6,162 bases of DNA, taken from assembly GCA_018713755.1 (NCBI GenBank), contig DVOG01000156.1, positions 1 to 6,162 on the forward strand. Reading direction: 5' to 3'. Numbering within the stretch: position 1 is the first letter of the stretch; every line of letters starts with the position of its first letter. The position numbers and the translations under genes are program-made. Below are positions 6,104 through 6,162 of the stretch, in pieces. The notes beneath the pieces were generated by a model. It ran no database searches. It was not told the DNA's origin and saw only the letters and a program-made list of their open reading frames with translations. This DNA is from Candidatus Spyradosoma merdigallinarum (GTDB taxonomy: Bacteria > Verrucomicrobiota > Verrucomicrobiia > Opitutales > UBA953).

Positions 6104-6133
6104 ATTATAGAAAAAAAAAAGCTGCCTCTGCAA
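6104..6133 (-). promoter_or_regulatory. Sigma70-type promoter of the surface-protein gene, with T10 in the spacer
   Basis: On the minus strand a perfect TATAAT (-10, 6109-6104) is preceded at 18 bp by TTGCAG (-35, 6133-6128), which keeps only the TTG of consensus. The spacer contains a run of ten T (complement of 6111-6120). Transcription would start near 6097, giving a leader of about 48 nt before the ATG at 6049. The -10 match and position are strong; the -35 is weak. The homopolymer inside the spacer could change promoter strength if its length varies. Confidence 0.55.
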
Positions 6134-6162
6134 GGCTTCTTTCGGGAAAGCGCGAACGGCGC

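Noticed and set aside
6050..6133. Start of the surface protein 28 codons upstream, at 6133
   Set aside because: It would place residues before a classic signal peptide and would have to initiate inside the TTGCAG-TATAAT promoter.
6111..6140. Short hairpin (GCCT-TGCAG-AGGC) followed by T10 on the minus strand as a terminator of an upstream gene
   Set aside because: The stem is only four base pairs, a 3-nt gap precedes the T run, and the same bases make a good promoter. No upstream gene is visible in the window.

Overview
The window looks like chromosomal DNA of a GC-rich (roughly 65% G+C by eye) Gram-negative bacterium. The most likely group is Verrucomicrobiota, class Opitutae. This placement is inferred from family content: a PEP-CTERM surface protein carrying an autotransporter-associated beta-strand repeat, and an ABC ATPase/ABC-2 permease pair followed by a TPR-like protein with the motif LGGFRxVxADxxWLR. 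No rRNA or other marker gene is present to confirm it.

Layout. Positions 2-985 (+) hold the 3' end of recB, including the whole nuclease active site. Everything else is on the minus strand and is read right to left. A monocistronic surface-protein gene (6049 to 4025) has a recognisable promoter at 6104-6133 and ends in a strong hairpin terminator at 3946-3997. Beyond the terminator lies a probable four-gene operon: acylphosphatase (3860-3576), ABC-transporter ATPase (3515-2652), ABC-2 permease (2632-1799) and a membrane-anchored TPR-like protein (1767-889). The last gene runs tail to tail into recB and overlaps its 3' end by 97 bp. No tRNA, rRNA, CRISPR array, insertion sequence or riboswitch was seen.

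How the genes work together. The ATPase and permease should form one exporter of unknown substrate. The TPR-like protein is probably a partner protein held at the membrane. Acylphosphatase is a small housekeeping enzyme that may simply share the transcript. RecB belongs to the RecBCD recombination and DNA-degradation machine, whose other subunits are not in the window.

The most striking signal is not a gene. The non-palindromic octamer CGTTCCCG occurs 32 times exactly (23 on +, 9 on -) in 6.16 kb, where a simple base-composition estimate predicts about 0.4-0.5. It occurs in every gene, on both strands and in four different codon frames. Two copies in inverted orientation build the stem of the only strong terminator. 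This is the behaviour of a genome-wide iterated signal such as a DNA uptake sequence, a Chi-like recombination site or a HIP1-like element. Inverted pairs acting as terminators are a known habit of the Neisseria and Haemophilus uptake sequences.
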